In this document: piece by piece, positions 13,665 through 25,772 of the stretch
How positions within the stretch are numbered: the stretch's first letter is position 1
Layout of the letters: each line of letters opens with the position of its first letter
Assembly: GCA_013396915.1 (NCBI GenBank)
Contig: VWZL01002220.1
Span: 378,697-442,696 of the forward strand
Direction of reading: 5' to 3'
Length of the DNA stretch: 64,000 nucleotides
From: Stercorarius parasiticus
Lineage: Eukaryota > Chordata > Aves > Charadriiformes > Stercorariidae
The notes under the pieces: generated by a model
What the model saw: only the letters and a program-made list of their open reading frames with translations
The model's database searches: none
Told to the model about the DNA's origin: nothing
Position numbers and translations under genes: made by a program

Positions 13665-14938
13665 TTCTTCTTAATCTACAACTAAAATATCCTCTCCAGA
13701 CATTAGATGTTAATAAATCTGTCCTGATCATATGCATCATATGCAATCAGTTCTTCACATCTTTAAGACACCTGATGCAAACAGCAGCTTGAAAGTTACT
13801 TTTACTCTTAAATGAATTTCATGTTTGGAACAGGTTGCAAAGAACAGACACGCAAACAATAACTAAATATGAATAGTCATAAAATCCCTTCTCTAGAGAG
13901 AAAGGTCTATTATAATAAATAAATCATGAAAGCTTCTAGCTAAAGTCTAATACATCCCCCATTTTCGTCAAAGTTCGAATCCAGACATCGTTTCACAAGG
14001 CAATAAAGAAGCTACTCTTTCAGCAGAAAAACATCCCAGTAAAGCTTTATCGAGTTTTCTATCAGGGAACCTTCTAAAAATCTCAAGTCATAAAGCAACT
14101 AGCTATACATTTTGATTTTAGAGATCCCCTCAACAGTGACCTTCTCTCTCCTTCAGCCCAGAGTGTTTTGACCTCCATCTCCTGGGGGAAATACCTCCCC
14201 AGAGCCTGGAGACATCCTCCACTGCCTGATTTCCAAGCTCATCCTGTGCCATTGATCTCTCAGATGGAGAATGACTCACTCCACATGCACAAGTCAGAGA
14301 AACAGTGCTGTTTCAGCTCATGTTTTTGTTCCCCCCCCCTTCATATTCTTTAACTAACAGCTTTCCTGAATCCCACAATATCAGGCTCACAATGTTTTAT
14401 CACATATCATCATAACCATTCACAGTATCCACACTCTAAATACATTAACAGCAATAGCATACATACAGTCCTTTGCCTGTTGGAACCTCCCGTAATCGGT
14501 ATTAGGGATCTATGTTTTCAACACATTAGGCTTAAATTCTCCTTTTAAGCACCTCTAGAATGGTAAAAAAAATACGCAATATGTCTTTAAGACACGTTCC
14601 AAATGTAAATAGGATACATCAATATATTACTAGCTCATATCTCCAAGGTTATAGAGTAACACTTTGTACTGACAATTTTTTCTGGAATTATTCCGTAAGT
14701 CACACATTGATTCTGAAAGTTAAAAATCTAAATTCTGAGTAAGCATCAAATTCTCAAGCTCAATCCCACTACAAATGAACTAAGTGTTCTACTACTTTAG
14801 GGCTTTGGGAAAAATAGAAAGCTGTACACTATACACAACTGTACCTCATATCTAAGTACAAGAAATGGCGCAGGCAACATGAAAGCTGTTTGTTTCCTTG
14901 CTACTGCAACACAGCCAGACATTATTTCAGAAACTTAC

Positions 14939-15187
14939 CATTTTCCAAGCAGAATCTTGGACAGATCTTGTTCAAAAGAAGCTCCTGACGTAATCGAAGA
15001 ACTTCAGCTTCCAGCGCTTCAACTTTTGATTTCCATCCAAAACCTTGTTCGGATACAGTTTTGGCAAGGTGCTCAGTATACTCTTTGCAACTCTTCCCTG
15101 GTGGTTTGGAGTGGATAATTGCAAAAGCCAATGCTAGTTTTGATATTTTCAAATACCAAACTTGATTTTCTCTTCCGCCTTTGATTT
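14939..15187 (-). CDS. MEI4: MEI4 coding exon 2 (residues 15-98), REC114-binding N-terminal helix and coiled coil
   Basis: The acceptor is a pyrimidine-rich tract ending in TAATAG (AG at 15189-15188), and the donor is ATG|GTAAGT (intron from 14938). The exon is 249 bp, entering and leaving in phase 1. It encodes the conserved MEI4 N-terminal block: a WYLKISKLALAFAI helix (residues 25-38), then an IHSKP turn, KEYTEHLA (49-56) and a heptad-like stretch around residues 66-86 (WKSKVEALEAEVLRLRQELL) that looks like a short coiled coil. I recognise this block from vertebrate MEI4, which in human reads very similarly (SKLALALAI, EYTEHLA, WRSKVEILEAEV). From family knowledge, this N-terminal helix docks onto REC114; the complex activates SPO11-TOPOVIBL cleavage on meiotic chromosome axes together with IHO1, MEI1 and ANKRD31. 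There is no stop or frameshift inside, so the exon looks functional. Confidence 0.94.
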
Positions 15188-18100
15188 CTATTACATTAGA
15201 AAAACAGAAAGCAAAAAAGTAACTTCACTATGGCTCTATTAAGCAAATTATGCACAGTATTTTCTTGGCTTTGAAAACTGTTCAACAGTGAGACCAATTA
15301 CTTTATTTCTAGTGCATTCCTAAATCATCAAGGTGAAGAGTAGAAATATAAGCATCTGTGCATAATGTGAGAATAAAACATACATGAGCTGCACTCCAGC
15401 TGTAACAATAAAATTCATGCAGCTTTGAGAATAATTGTGGAAATAGCAAGCACTTCCAATATCTTATCCTAGGAAAATTTTAAATGCAAATTTTATCTCC
15501 ACTAAAAAAAAGTTTACACCACTAAAAATACTAACCTCCAAAAGAGCCCTGACATGCCTCCCCTCCCTCCAGAAAAACCCTAAACTCAGGACTGAAGAAT
15601 GCATATAGGGTTATTTATACTTAGCTTAAACACAATACATACACTTTCTTGATACACTTTCTTGAAAGTGTACCAAAAAATCCCAGTGCTCAAAAGGTAA
15701 AACTTCTGAGGTTGTTGTTAGTGCCTGGTTTTGGACACCTGGTATTTTTGTTGCACTTGGCAGTTCCAAGTCTACACTAAGCCTCAAGCCTGCAGAAAAG
15801 CTAGTGAAAGACTAAGCCCTTAGAATCTGAACTATACAATCTACACCCACTGCTTAAAGCAATTATGCACTAAATAAACAGTACTTTTTGCAAAATTTCT
15901 AACTTGTAAAAATCTTTCACACAACTTTTCCATTCATATCTAAGAATTCCAGTGTAAAAGCAGAAGTTAATTCTCTCAGCCTCAAAGGATTAGCACCTCT
16001 GTGGGACAACAAACTGGCTCTTATTTGCCTTATACATCAAAGGAAATGTTTTACAAATGCAGAACCATGCAAGTAATTGAACTGCCTTCAAAGCTGTGAA
16101 TAAAATGAAATATGCGGAACCACACTGAAAGAAGCCTAAGTAGTAACAGTAAGGTATCCAAAATCTTTGGCTCTGAACCTGAAAGGTGCTCCCCAGACTA
16201 TCTCATCTTCTTAATAGAAATTTCACCCAGATATCACTCAAACAGCGTCCGTCAAGCTTCATTCTTTCAAAGTCCCTTTGCAGAGCAGAGCCACAAATTA
16301 AGGCAGGCAGAAAGATGTCTTACAAATGGCTTTCACTGCTGGTTTATCATTTTGACGTCTCTGGAGACTACTTTGCAAAAAGTTTCCGATTCACCTCCTT
16401 TTAAAAATGGACAAATAAAGATTTGCTTTGTGCTTTATAACATGCTTTGTCAGTACTATCATTTTCCTTTAAGTTACATTTACGGAAGTTGCAGAAGGAC
16501 CAACATTCCAGTATGGGTCAGGAGATGGTATTTAACTTCAGTGTTTCATGAATGTTCAGGTGCCTTTTATCATTAGAGAGTCACCATCAATACCTTCTTT
16601 TCTATCATGCTCTGTTTATTTCTTCTTTGTAATACTATGTCATGTGCGTAAAGTCAAAATTAGCTGTTTGACCACTGATACTTTACCACTATGCACTTTA
16701 CACATCTCAGCCCACAACTCTAAATCAAATTATTTAGAGTCAAAAATATTCCCAATAAAAATAATCTAGTACGCAGACAAGTATTACAAGGAACTGGAAT
16801 GAGAATAGTTGAGACTGAACTTCTACAGCTCAAGGAAATTTAGAAGTGTGAATTGATACTTTAATAGTATTTTTTCACCACTTATTACCAAACTAAAGAG
16901 AGTCACTCTTCTACTTTGTTTCAAGGGCACTACTATATTTTAAGCAGAACAAAAACCTTAGTGTACATGCTAATAATACAACACAGACAAGAAAAGGTTC
17001 TTTCACCCTCAACATGCCAAAATGCTACTTCCTAAAGGAGATGTATCCCTAATAAATCACAAAAAACATTGTATCTTTCGTAATTTTGTTTTAAATCACA
17101 ATCATCAAAATCTTAAATAGCATTCCACCTTAACACTTAGGACATACAATTAGGTAATGAAATTTGGATTTTGAGGGAGGCCTTTTTCTCTTTAACATCT
17201 TGTACAGACTCACTTCTACAGTAGTAGTGTCTTAACACTGAATGAGTTTAATGAGGTACTCTTACTCTGGAGAAAAAGAATCACTCCTTTTCTGGAATAA
17301 TAAGTACTTGTAGAGATGCTGTTAAAAAAAAAAAAACAAACAGCAGCACAGTTTGTTCTTCTTAGGAACAAGACACAATCAAAGCAGTTTTTGGAGAAGA
17401 AATCCTGTTGGAATCCCCAAATCTCTTGTTTAAAACCACGTAATTAATGACAAATAGCAATATACATGCATGTATTTCCAGAAACAGTGGATTTCATAAA
17501 GATTTTATAGAGAATATACATCTCTTTCACCTCCTTTCTATTCCTATTACTATCACCATCTCTCTTTTCTTCTTCTCTGATCATGAAAAGAGAAGTTTGT
17601 GGAACAAAAAGCAAGAGTTGTAAGAATTGATTCAAGTTTTTCCACAGTTCCCTAAAGGGACAACTGCTCTCTCAGAAACCACTGTAAAAAATCTCTTAGA
17701 AAATAACACAGCGGATGACATTATTAGAAATATGGGGATGCTGGCCAACCGTGCATTAGCAAAAATTGCACAGCAATCTGTTGCTCTCAGGAAGTGCTGC
17801 ACCAAAGACCACCAAATGAGAATGCATTCCACTAAAAGCATATTGGCAGCTACAGAGTTTTATCAATAATATTTTTGCTCGTATCAGCACAGAAATGACA
17901 CCAATGGTTAGGTAGAAAAAAGGTTTAGAATTAAACCAGAAACTTTCCTTGATTGGGAATAATACCAGGACATAAGCAGAAAGAAGTCACCAGTCTAACC
18001 TTAGTTGCTAATGCCAAAATAACATCTGACAGGAACCAGAAGGATCAAGAATTATCCACCAAAACACGTCTGGTACCCAAGTTACTCAGCAAGATAACTA

Positions 18101-21100
18101 CTTACTAACCAAGCTCCATTTGTGTGTTTACTCAATTTAAGAGAGCCAGTAATCCGTGTGAGCCCTGACAGAAACAGGGTGCAGTACCCTAACAACAGAT
18201 ACCATCTGGTGACATTGAACTCCCTCAATCCACAGTCTGACACTGGAAGTGCACACAGAAGACAGGATTGGCTAAAATCGCTGTCAAACAGGACTGGGCC
18301 TCCAGATTTCCGACATGAGAAAGAGAGACCCCCTGCCTCTCTCCAGACTTCTATCTCTCATAAAGGGAGAGCGTACTGAGGAACCACAGCCCCATTGAGC
18401 TGTGGAAGGCTTCTGAGTTATCATTCAGCTACTGAAATAATTACAAAAGAAATCATGAACTGTCCTGTACAGCTCTGTGTTACATAACCAAGGAGAACCA
18501 AGAGATGGTGTAAAATCCTTAGAGGACCTTAGATACAAACAGGAAACAGGATAACAGAAAGAACCTGGGTAAATCCAATTCATAAACACTACCCCACTCC
18601 ACCAACCTGCCAGTCTCACTGTTTTGCAACTGGATTTGATGCAGCAGCTCCTATTACACCATTAACTACAGCAAGATACCTTTCTGGTAAGTTTCACCTT
18701 GTTTTTGATGCTGTCTGCAACATGTGAAGAGGAAATAATTCACACTAATTAGAAAAAAAAAAACCAAAACACTACTTTCAGATTATCATCTTTGTGGTTT
18801 ATTTTCTTCTCAGTCGGAAACTTCATGTATTTAACTCTATTCCAAAGGTCAAAGGTTTCACATTATTGGCTAAAAAATCTGAACAATTAAAATCATTCAT
18901 TGTTATTAAAAAAATCGAAACATGATTAAAGCCATGAAATTTACATCTAAACTTAAACAATTCATTAAAGTCATTTTTAAAGCTACAAAATCCCCTATTT
19001 CCAAAAAAACTGTAACACCACCAAAAGGCTAACCTTGCTAGTTAGTGGTCCCCACTTTCATACTGATAACATGCTGTCAAAGTCTGGAAGTTGAACTCAA
19101 ACATGGGACATCTTCAAGAAACAAGGACAATTCCCTGAGCCGACTGCTGGCATAAAAGCATGTCTTCCTCCCCTAGCACCCTCTTAGCTCTCAGAAGATG
19201 CTTTTCTGCCTCTTACCTCTTCATTGTTTCTTTTTTCACTGTTAACTACACACAACTGAACAGTCCAGCCTCTGAACGCACAGCAGTTGCCTTCACTGCT
19301 GCACACAACACCAAATTAAGTCTCAAGAGAAGAAAAAATACTCCCAGACGCTATTTGGGTTTTTCTACCACATGCCAGAATTGCACTAGTGTCAACAACA
19401 GGCTGACAGGGATAACCATCATTTTCTGTCTTTTAACAGAAGTGCAGGGATGATCTCTTCATTATTCTTCGCATTAGTACACTGAACTAGAGGAGTCAGC
19501 CTCCCAAACAGGATTCATCCAGGAAGGGGTACAGTTAAGTCTGCAGTCAAATCAAAATTGACTGCTCCCTGAGGAAAAACCCAGTGATCTTGGGATAAGC
19601 CTCCTCCAGCTCCTGGGCCCACGTCCATTGGTCTCTCTTAGACAGCTCTGGGTTCCTCTACCCAGAGGAACAACAGGCTGTGCTGCACTCAGCCATCAAG
19701 GGATGAGCTACTCAGTTTGCACAGGCGAATCCTCAGCTCCAGAGCTTTTAAGAAGTCTTTCAGGCGTGGTTTTGAACAAGGGCCGTGAATAATTTTAGAT
19801 AATTTACCTTTTTGAGAGCTAGATGCAGTTTTCTGACTGACCTTGGAAACAGGGAGGTCACAGAGCAATGGGGGAAAGGGGACTAAATTCTATTGCAATT
19901 TAAAATAATAAGGCGCCTCAAAACAAAACCAAAACCTAAACTTGTGTGAAAGAATTCAAGATTTGAGTAATACTCATTTACGTCACAGAACTGCACACCT
20001 TAGACACGATCTCTAAGTTTGCCCATAAAATTCATGGCTAATAATGGAAAAAACTTCTACAAATGTCATAGACAAAACCTTATTGCTTATGACAGGACAT
20101 TTATTTCTTATTCAGATCATCATCATTTAAGATTGAACATTTTAAAAAAATAACAGAGTAAGACATAGAATAGACTGTAACTCATTTAACCTCCAGGCCA
20201 TTCAACAGCTCAGTTTTCTTCACATTTGAAATAGATGGGACACGTAAAAGGATTTGTCAGGACAGAAACAAATTGCCATTCACCACTAGTACACAGCTAA
20301 AAATCTTTAGACAGTCCTAAATAATAACATGTAAAAAATATCCAAAAAATGTTTTTCCTTCTAAATTTCAGTGTATGGTCTGTCTTTAATGGCACAAACA
20401 TAACAGGAAAAACTGTTTTTGCCATGATCTTTACTTTAACTAATCTCCCAATTATACACTGCAGATAAAGGTGAAAAAATTACCTGCATCTTTGTAACTT
20501 CATTCTGCATCATACAATAGCCATTATACAATAGCAACCAAGATATTGACCCGTTATAATGGAAGACAAAATGGGTCACAAATTGATGCGAGTGCTCTAG
20601 CAGAACTGGGCTGAGCTGCAGACACATAAGGCCGTAACTTTAAGCAACAATAAAATAAACTTGATTTAATTGGTATACCTAACATAATACTGTCTTTCGT
20701 GTATATAATAAATAATGATAATGGGACAGCTGCATAATCAAGATGAACTAAAGTATGTCTTGTGTTCCAATTAAGCAGCTTTAATTGTAAAAATGTGTAT
20801 TAAACCAAGGCTATTCCACAGTGTCATTTTTAAACATCCTATACTCATAATGCACAAAGATACGTAACGTTGACATACTTACTGAGGGAAAAACTCAGTT
20901 TTACTACCACAAGCCTAAACAACACCTCCAGCATATTCTTTTTTTCCTCTTTTATAAAATGGGCTGAAAATGTTAAATGATAGTTAAAATAGTAGATATT
21001 TAAAATACATTATGTCAAAAGTGCAAGGAAACTTGATTAAAATGTAACATGATTTATTTCTTCAAACAGTTTACGTTTTAAATCATTTTAGCTTCTAAAA

Positions 21101-24100
21101 TCTAGTCATACAAATTCTCCGAAACCAAATAACATGAATGATTTGAAAAGTTTTAGAGCTTTTATTACTCCTCAATTATAACCTTTTCATAGCACTCAAG
21201 AACTTAAACAAGCATAATCCCTCTGGATTTCAGTAACACCTTAGAGGCAGGATTTATCTCCTATTAACTACAGACATCTACAGTTTAGAAGGCTACAGCT
21301 GAGACAGCTGTCTAGGCTTCCCTTATCATCAGTGGGAGATTTCTAATGTCAAAAATGAGCCAAGTGATTTCTACACCTACCTTGTGATGAACTAAGCCAT
21401 GACCCAGAAAACACTTGTTTCCCTTCCTGGACTACAAAGAGAGTCAAGATGACTAGATCAGATGCACATACATGTATTGTGGACAGCTAACTTCAGCAAG
21501 ATCAGTTGGCGCAGCACAGGCAGCTGAAGCCAAGACCTTCAAAAAGTATTTAAGTACCTAACTAAGAAGTGAACCCTAACTAACAAGGCTAAAATCTTCA
21601 CCTTTTTAAAAGAAGTTTGTAATCCTAGATCTTTTGAATATCTCCGAAAAAAAATTCTTTCTAGAAGAAAACCTGAAAATCATGGAAAAATGTTGTGAGA
21701 ATAGCCTTGTGAACATTTAAACATTGTCCATGCACAAACAAAATAGCATACAGGTACAAAGTAAAACACATGGGAAGCATCAAGTATGCCCAGAATTAAA
21801 TGAGCATAAAACAATCAGCTTGGCCCCTCATGAAGTCACTGTGCATCACTCTTCAGCGAGATCACATGTGAGGAAATTACTTCCTCCCTTTTGAAAATGT
21901 GTAAATTCGCAATTTAAGATACCACAAGCATATCAATACTCCCACAACTATATGCTCAGATTAAGCCTTTCCAGGTTTGGACTGTTCTGGCATTTTGCTT
22001 TCTGAACAGAATCATTTGACAGGTTTTTTAAACTGTCTTTTTTTCTAACATGCTGTTGTAGTGACATGTCTATAAGAGAAACACCGTATCAGATTTGACA
22101 TACAAGAATCCCACGTCACTCAGGAGTTAAACTTCATCAATCTTCTTAAAGAAATATTACAAAGTATGGACAGCAAGGACAGCTTATGCACCATAGGAGC
22201 CTTAAAGAGATAAAAGGATTCACTTGCGCTCTATTCCCATTAGAATATGCCAAGTAAAAAACCCTAAAAAAACCTGATGTAATCCTGAGATTTCTGATAG
22301 TTTTAAATTATATATATGTTCTCCCTACAAGCTGTGAGTTCTTCCCTTTGCACTCCTTTTTCTTCGCCAACAGGCTTGGTTTTTTTCCCTTTTTGCTGTA
22401 TCACTTACAATATTATCCAATGAATTTGGCACACAGTACCGTTACCACTACCATGTTTTTCTTTACTATTCTCACTACTAAAGATTTGCACATACTTACA
22501 CAAAAGGGAGTTTATTCTATAAAGCCTGCTCTTCAAAAATTAAAGCATAACTCAATGGTGTAAATGTATCTATTCTTACGTCAACAGAAATTTCTTCCCT
22601 TACCAAAATAAAACTGTAATCACTTAATCAGCTTGGTGTAAATCCATTTGGTTTGGAAATTGAGGATATACTTTTCATTATAGCTTTACGAGATAGACCA
22701 TCAAAGTCAGACCCTTAGTCATTTGCAAAGTTTCACATGTGCTAATAATATTTAGTTACATAAAAATATAAATTTACAGCTGTCATTTTGGACTGTGGAA
22801 ATAATCCCAGTCTTTATATACTGGCAAGTTACAACAAGAAAGCAGACGTATCTCCTAAGTTTTACCTACTGCAATGTCTGCCTTAGTTCTTGAATGTAGA
22901 ATTTCAAAGCAGAGTTCAAAAAAAAGCAAGCAATCATGAACAGTTTGGAGGATTATACAAGGATTATTTTGCATCTCTTCTCTTCCCATGTTAAAATACA
23001 TCAACTAAAATATCACTATACTTTTCCTTTTTAACTTCACTTTTTCAGCCTTCACATTTTTCACCTGAATAGTTCCATTTCCACAAGTTTTTAAATCTGC
23101 AAGATCAGTATCTTTCAGTGAACAAGTTTCCTTCAGGAAAGTTACCAGAAATCATCTGTTGTATTTTAAAAACCTTGTTCTTGGCTTTCTTACACAAATT
23201 TCATACTAGCAGAATGAAAGATTACATTGTTCAAAAGAAAGCAAATGTTTGTAATATTAGACAAGGAAAAAAGAGAATAGGAGGAGTATTAGGAATCTGG
23301 CACTCTAAAAAGCATACAGTATGCAATGAAGAACATAGTCTTATATATACACTATAGAAACTAATGTAACTATAGCCACAATTAAATATGTAGTGCCTGA
23401 ATATTAGTTTATGAAGCACTAGAAGCTGTAAAAGACAGTGGACTATGGAAGTGACTTGTCAAGCATTTGCAGCCAAGTCCACTGAAAAGTATTTTTTACA
23501 CTTTAATTCAGCTCAATGACTAGGTTATTCAAATTAGGAAAACAAACAGGAAAAAAAGAAATTAACTATTACTTTCTTCTTTTGGTCACTGAGAAAAGTG
23601 TGGTGGACTGAGCACTACGATTTCTAAATTCCTAAAGACAAGGTGAACAGAAACAATCATTTCAATTCACTGACACCAGAAATAATCAGTTTCAGGTAAA
23701 AACAACGATAATTCTTTGATAATTCTTTTGTATTGTATCGGCATATTTAATGGAACTTTGTTTTAGCAAGCATAGCAATAAGAACATTAACTGCATTCCA
23801 GCAATTAGAACTTAGCAACTTAACTAAGTTAGCTCCAGCAAACTTAGCAACAAGACAGCATTCTTACTTGTGAATGAGTAAGAAAAAAAAACTTCACATT
23901 TGTGCCATATTAGAAACTGAGACTATGAATACCTGTAGACAGAAGTCATTCATAGCTTATATTCTTCATTAGTAACAAAGAGTGAGAGGCGCATCTTTCA
24001 TAGGAAGGCTGCCGTTTCCTTCCAAATAAGGTAACTGATCATAGAATCACAGAATGGTTAGAGCTGGAAAGGACCTTGAAGATCTGGTTCCAACCCCCCC

Positions 24101-24588
24101 TGCCATGGGCAGGGGCACCTTCCACTAGACCAGGTTACTCAAAGCCCCATCCAGCCTGGCCTTGAACACTGAAGGTTCATTAAACTGAACCGTTCTTGAG
24201 GAATCCACTCCTGAAACCTCCGAGGCTGCCCACACAAGGCCTCCCACACGCTGCCCACAAGGAGAACTGGCCCCAGCGGCCTGACCCAGCCGGCCTCACT
24301 CAGGCACCGGCTCCTCTCACCGGATCGACCTCTGCTGTCCCAGGCGACCCCCAGACCTCCACCCAAAGACGCGGGGTTTACCAACACCAAGGATGTCCCC
24401 AAGCACAGCAACAGCCGCCGCCGGAGGAGGCAGCCCACCGACACCCCCCAACGACGGCGGCCTGGGGGCATCTCAGGCCGCTGCCTCCCACCCGGAGCCC
24501 TCGCTCGGAGCCTCCCTTACCGCCTCCTCGGCCGCGGGGAGGCCGACGCCCCCGGGAAACCCTATCAGCCGCTCGGGCCCCAACCCAC
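15188..24588 (-). other. MEI4: MEI4 intron 1 (9,401 bp)
   Basis: This intron runs from the GTGGGT donor in the CpG island (24588) to the TAATAG acceptor (15188). It contains one truncated CR1 (24038-24169), a 13-bp tandem duplication of ACACTTTCTTGAT at 15641-15665 followed by its inverted partial copy, and short A/T runs. Two open frames on the opposite strand (16112-16576 and 17627-17869) have no product I recognise. The rest shows no repeat family or RNA gene that I can identify. Confidence 0.75.
24038..24169 (-). mobile_element. CR1 LINE 3' end, truncated
   Basis: Antisense CR1 tail: 'atcatagaatcacagaatgg', 'ggaaaggaccttgaagat', 'tccaacccccctgccatgggcaggg', 'caaagccccatccagcctgg'. It ends abruptly at 'cttgaacac'. 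It lies about 0.1 kb from the edge of the MEI4 CpG island and in the same orientation as MEI4. Confidence 0.95.
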
Positions 24589-24880
24589 CTGCGGCAGCAG
24601 CCCCGCCGCGTGGGTCGCTCCCCGTCTCCATGGCGAGGGGCAGGGCCCAGCGGCGGTCGCCCTCACAGCGGCTCCGCGCTGCTCCAGGGCGGGCGGGACC
24701 GCCCCTCACGCAGCCCCGGCCCTCACGGAGAGCCGGCTCTTAGGGACTGTGGCGGGAGCCCTTCGGTACAGGCTCTCCTCGTCCGACCCACGTTTATCCG
24801 GGCCGAACACGGGTGTTACGGGAGCCGGATGGCTCATGCCGTGGGCCTTTCCGACGAAGGCCACTGTTAAAGGAGAAGCC
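24280..24880. promoter_or_regulatory. CpG-island promoter of MEI4
   Basis: A sharp switch from AT-rich flanks to GC-rich, CpG-dense DNA, with limits judged by eye. It contains the minus-strand start codon of MEI4 at 24631. A GC box (GGGCGGG at 24691-24697, CCCGCCC on the gene strand) lies 60-66 bp upstream of that codon, inside a GGGCGGGCGGG run at 24687-24697. There is no TATA box in a sensible position, which is usual for CpG-island promoters. Because the island extends well to both sides, bidirectional transcription is possible, but I see no supported gene on the plus strand. Long open frames on both strands here are what GC-rich DNA produces by chance. Confidence 0.8.
24589..24631 (-). 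CDS. MEI4: MEI4 coding exon 1 (start codon, residues 1-14)
   Basis: Minus-strand exon inside the CpG island. The ATG at 24631-24629 sits in a strong Kozak context (GCC ATG G). Fourteen codons follow, reading METGSDPRGGAAAA plus one G, up to a CAG|GTGGGT donor (intron starts at 24588). The split codon (phase 1) matches exon 2, whose acceptor leaves two bases (AA), so the joined codon is GAA (Glu15). Exon 2 has no in-frame ATG anywhere, so translation must begin in an upstream exon, and this is the only candidate I found with the right strand, phase, donor and promoter context. The mammalian protein, as I remember it, starts only a few residues before the conserved Trp-Tyr-Leu block, so these residues would be a bird-side extension. 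That this exon splices to exon 2 is inference. An extra noncoding or alternative first exon cannot be excluded. Confidence 0.75.
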
Positions 24881-25580
24881 GCCGCCCCAGCATTCGCATA
24901 CTGTCCATGGTGTTGCGCACACACACACTTAACTCCTGGGTGGGCTTCTTCCTTCTTCAGGCTCAACCCTCAGCTTCCTGCAGCGGAGTCTCAGGTGCAG
25001 GATTTCATAAAGTAAGTAATTTAATTGGAAGATACACCAGCAAGGACAGCCTGGGCTGGGTGCCTCCAAAGACAGGGGAACTTGAGCACAGAAATCCCTG
25101 GGCAATTTTCCCCTTGTGATCTATGCAGCCGCCCCTCAGGTGCCTTTCACGCGCTCTCCATGCGTCTTTTAGCCCAGTGGTGATTTCTGGTCGAGGGTCT
25201 TCTAACATCTAAGTGGATTCTTTCTCTGTGTCCTGGCAAATTGTGTCCTTGTTGGTTTGCAGTTTCAGCCAAGGGTCGGAGCCCCCGTATCTCCTGGTTT
25301 ACACTCCTTGGGCACCTGCCCTTTTTGGCAGAAGATGGAGAAGCAAAGAGCCGTGGACTTGGGAGAAACACTACCAAAACATCAGTGTGATATCCAACAC
25401 TTTCCCATACTAAAAGACTAAAACACAGCGCTGTACCAGCTGCTAGGAAAATTACTAAGAAGAATAACTTTCTCATGGCCTAAAGGCTTCAGCAAGCCTA
25501 GCTACTCATGCTAAGTAAAGAGGCCCAAACAGCACAAATCACACTGTATTATAATCCTAGGTAACATTCTAATTAAAACT
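24880..25580. other. region upstream of the MEI4 CpG island, no gene seen
   Basis: GC content falls off through this stretch. I see only short open frames on both strands, no exon-like block and no repeat. It could hold distal promoter sequence or a divergent transcript, but nothing in the sequence shows either. Confidence 0.4.
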
Positions 25581-25772
25581 TATAGAACCATAGAATGGTT
25601 CGGGTGAGAAGGGACCTTAAAGATCATCTAGTTCCAATCCCCTGCCCTGGGCAGGGACACCTCCAACTAGACCAGGCTGCTCAAAGCCCCATCCAGCCTG
25701 GCCTCGAACACTTCCAGGGATGGGGCATCCACAGCTTCTCTGGACAACCCGTGCCAGTGCCTCACCACCCTC
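25581..25772 (-). mobile_element. CR1 LINE 3' end, truncated
   Basis: Antisense CR1: 'tagaaccatagaatggttcgg', 'agggaccttaaagatcatctag', 'gggcagggacacctccaactagacc', 'aagccccatccagcctgg', 'gggatggggcatccacagcttctctgg'. About 190 bp and 5'-truncated. It creates a 151-codon open frame (26122-25667, minus) that should not be taken for a gene. Confidence 0.95.

Larger units (their letters stand above)
3714..14938 (-). other. MEI4: MEI4 intron 2 (11,225 bp)
   Basis: This intron is bounded by GTAAGT (14938) and TTTCAG (3714). It contains two CR1 copies (7026-7296 and 12558-13664, both on the plus strand, antisense to the gene), a polypurine tract (5596-5660), an A-run followed by GGGGG near 6117-6130 and ordinary AT-rich DNA. 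Open frames of up to about 130 codons occur on both strands at 5455-5856, but they overlap low-complexity sequence and have no recognisable product. Confidence 0.85.

Noticed and set aside
16112..16576. 154-codon plus-strand open frame in MEI4 intron 1
   Set aside because: Long for AT-rich DNA, but there is no recognisable motif, no codon-use signal I can judge and no splice context; a second frame overlaps it.
24196..24870. 224-codon plus-strand open frame (and overlapping 116- and 78-codon frames) in the CpG island
   Set aside because: Pro/Arg/Ala-rich low-complexity product expected from random GC-rich DNA; overlapping long frames on both strands and no recognisable domain. Only the 14-codon exon 1 piece is supported by splice phase.
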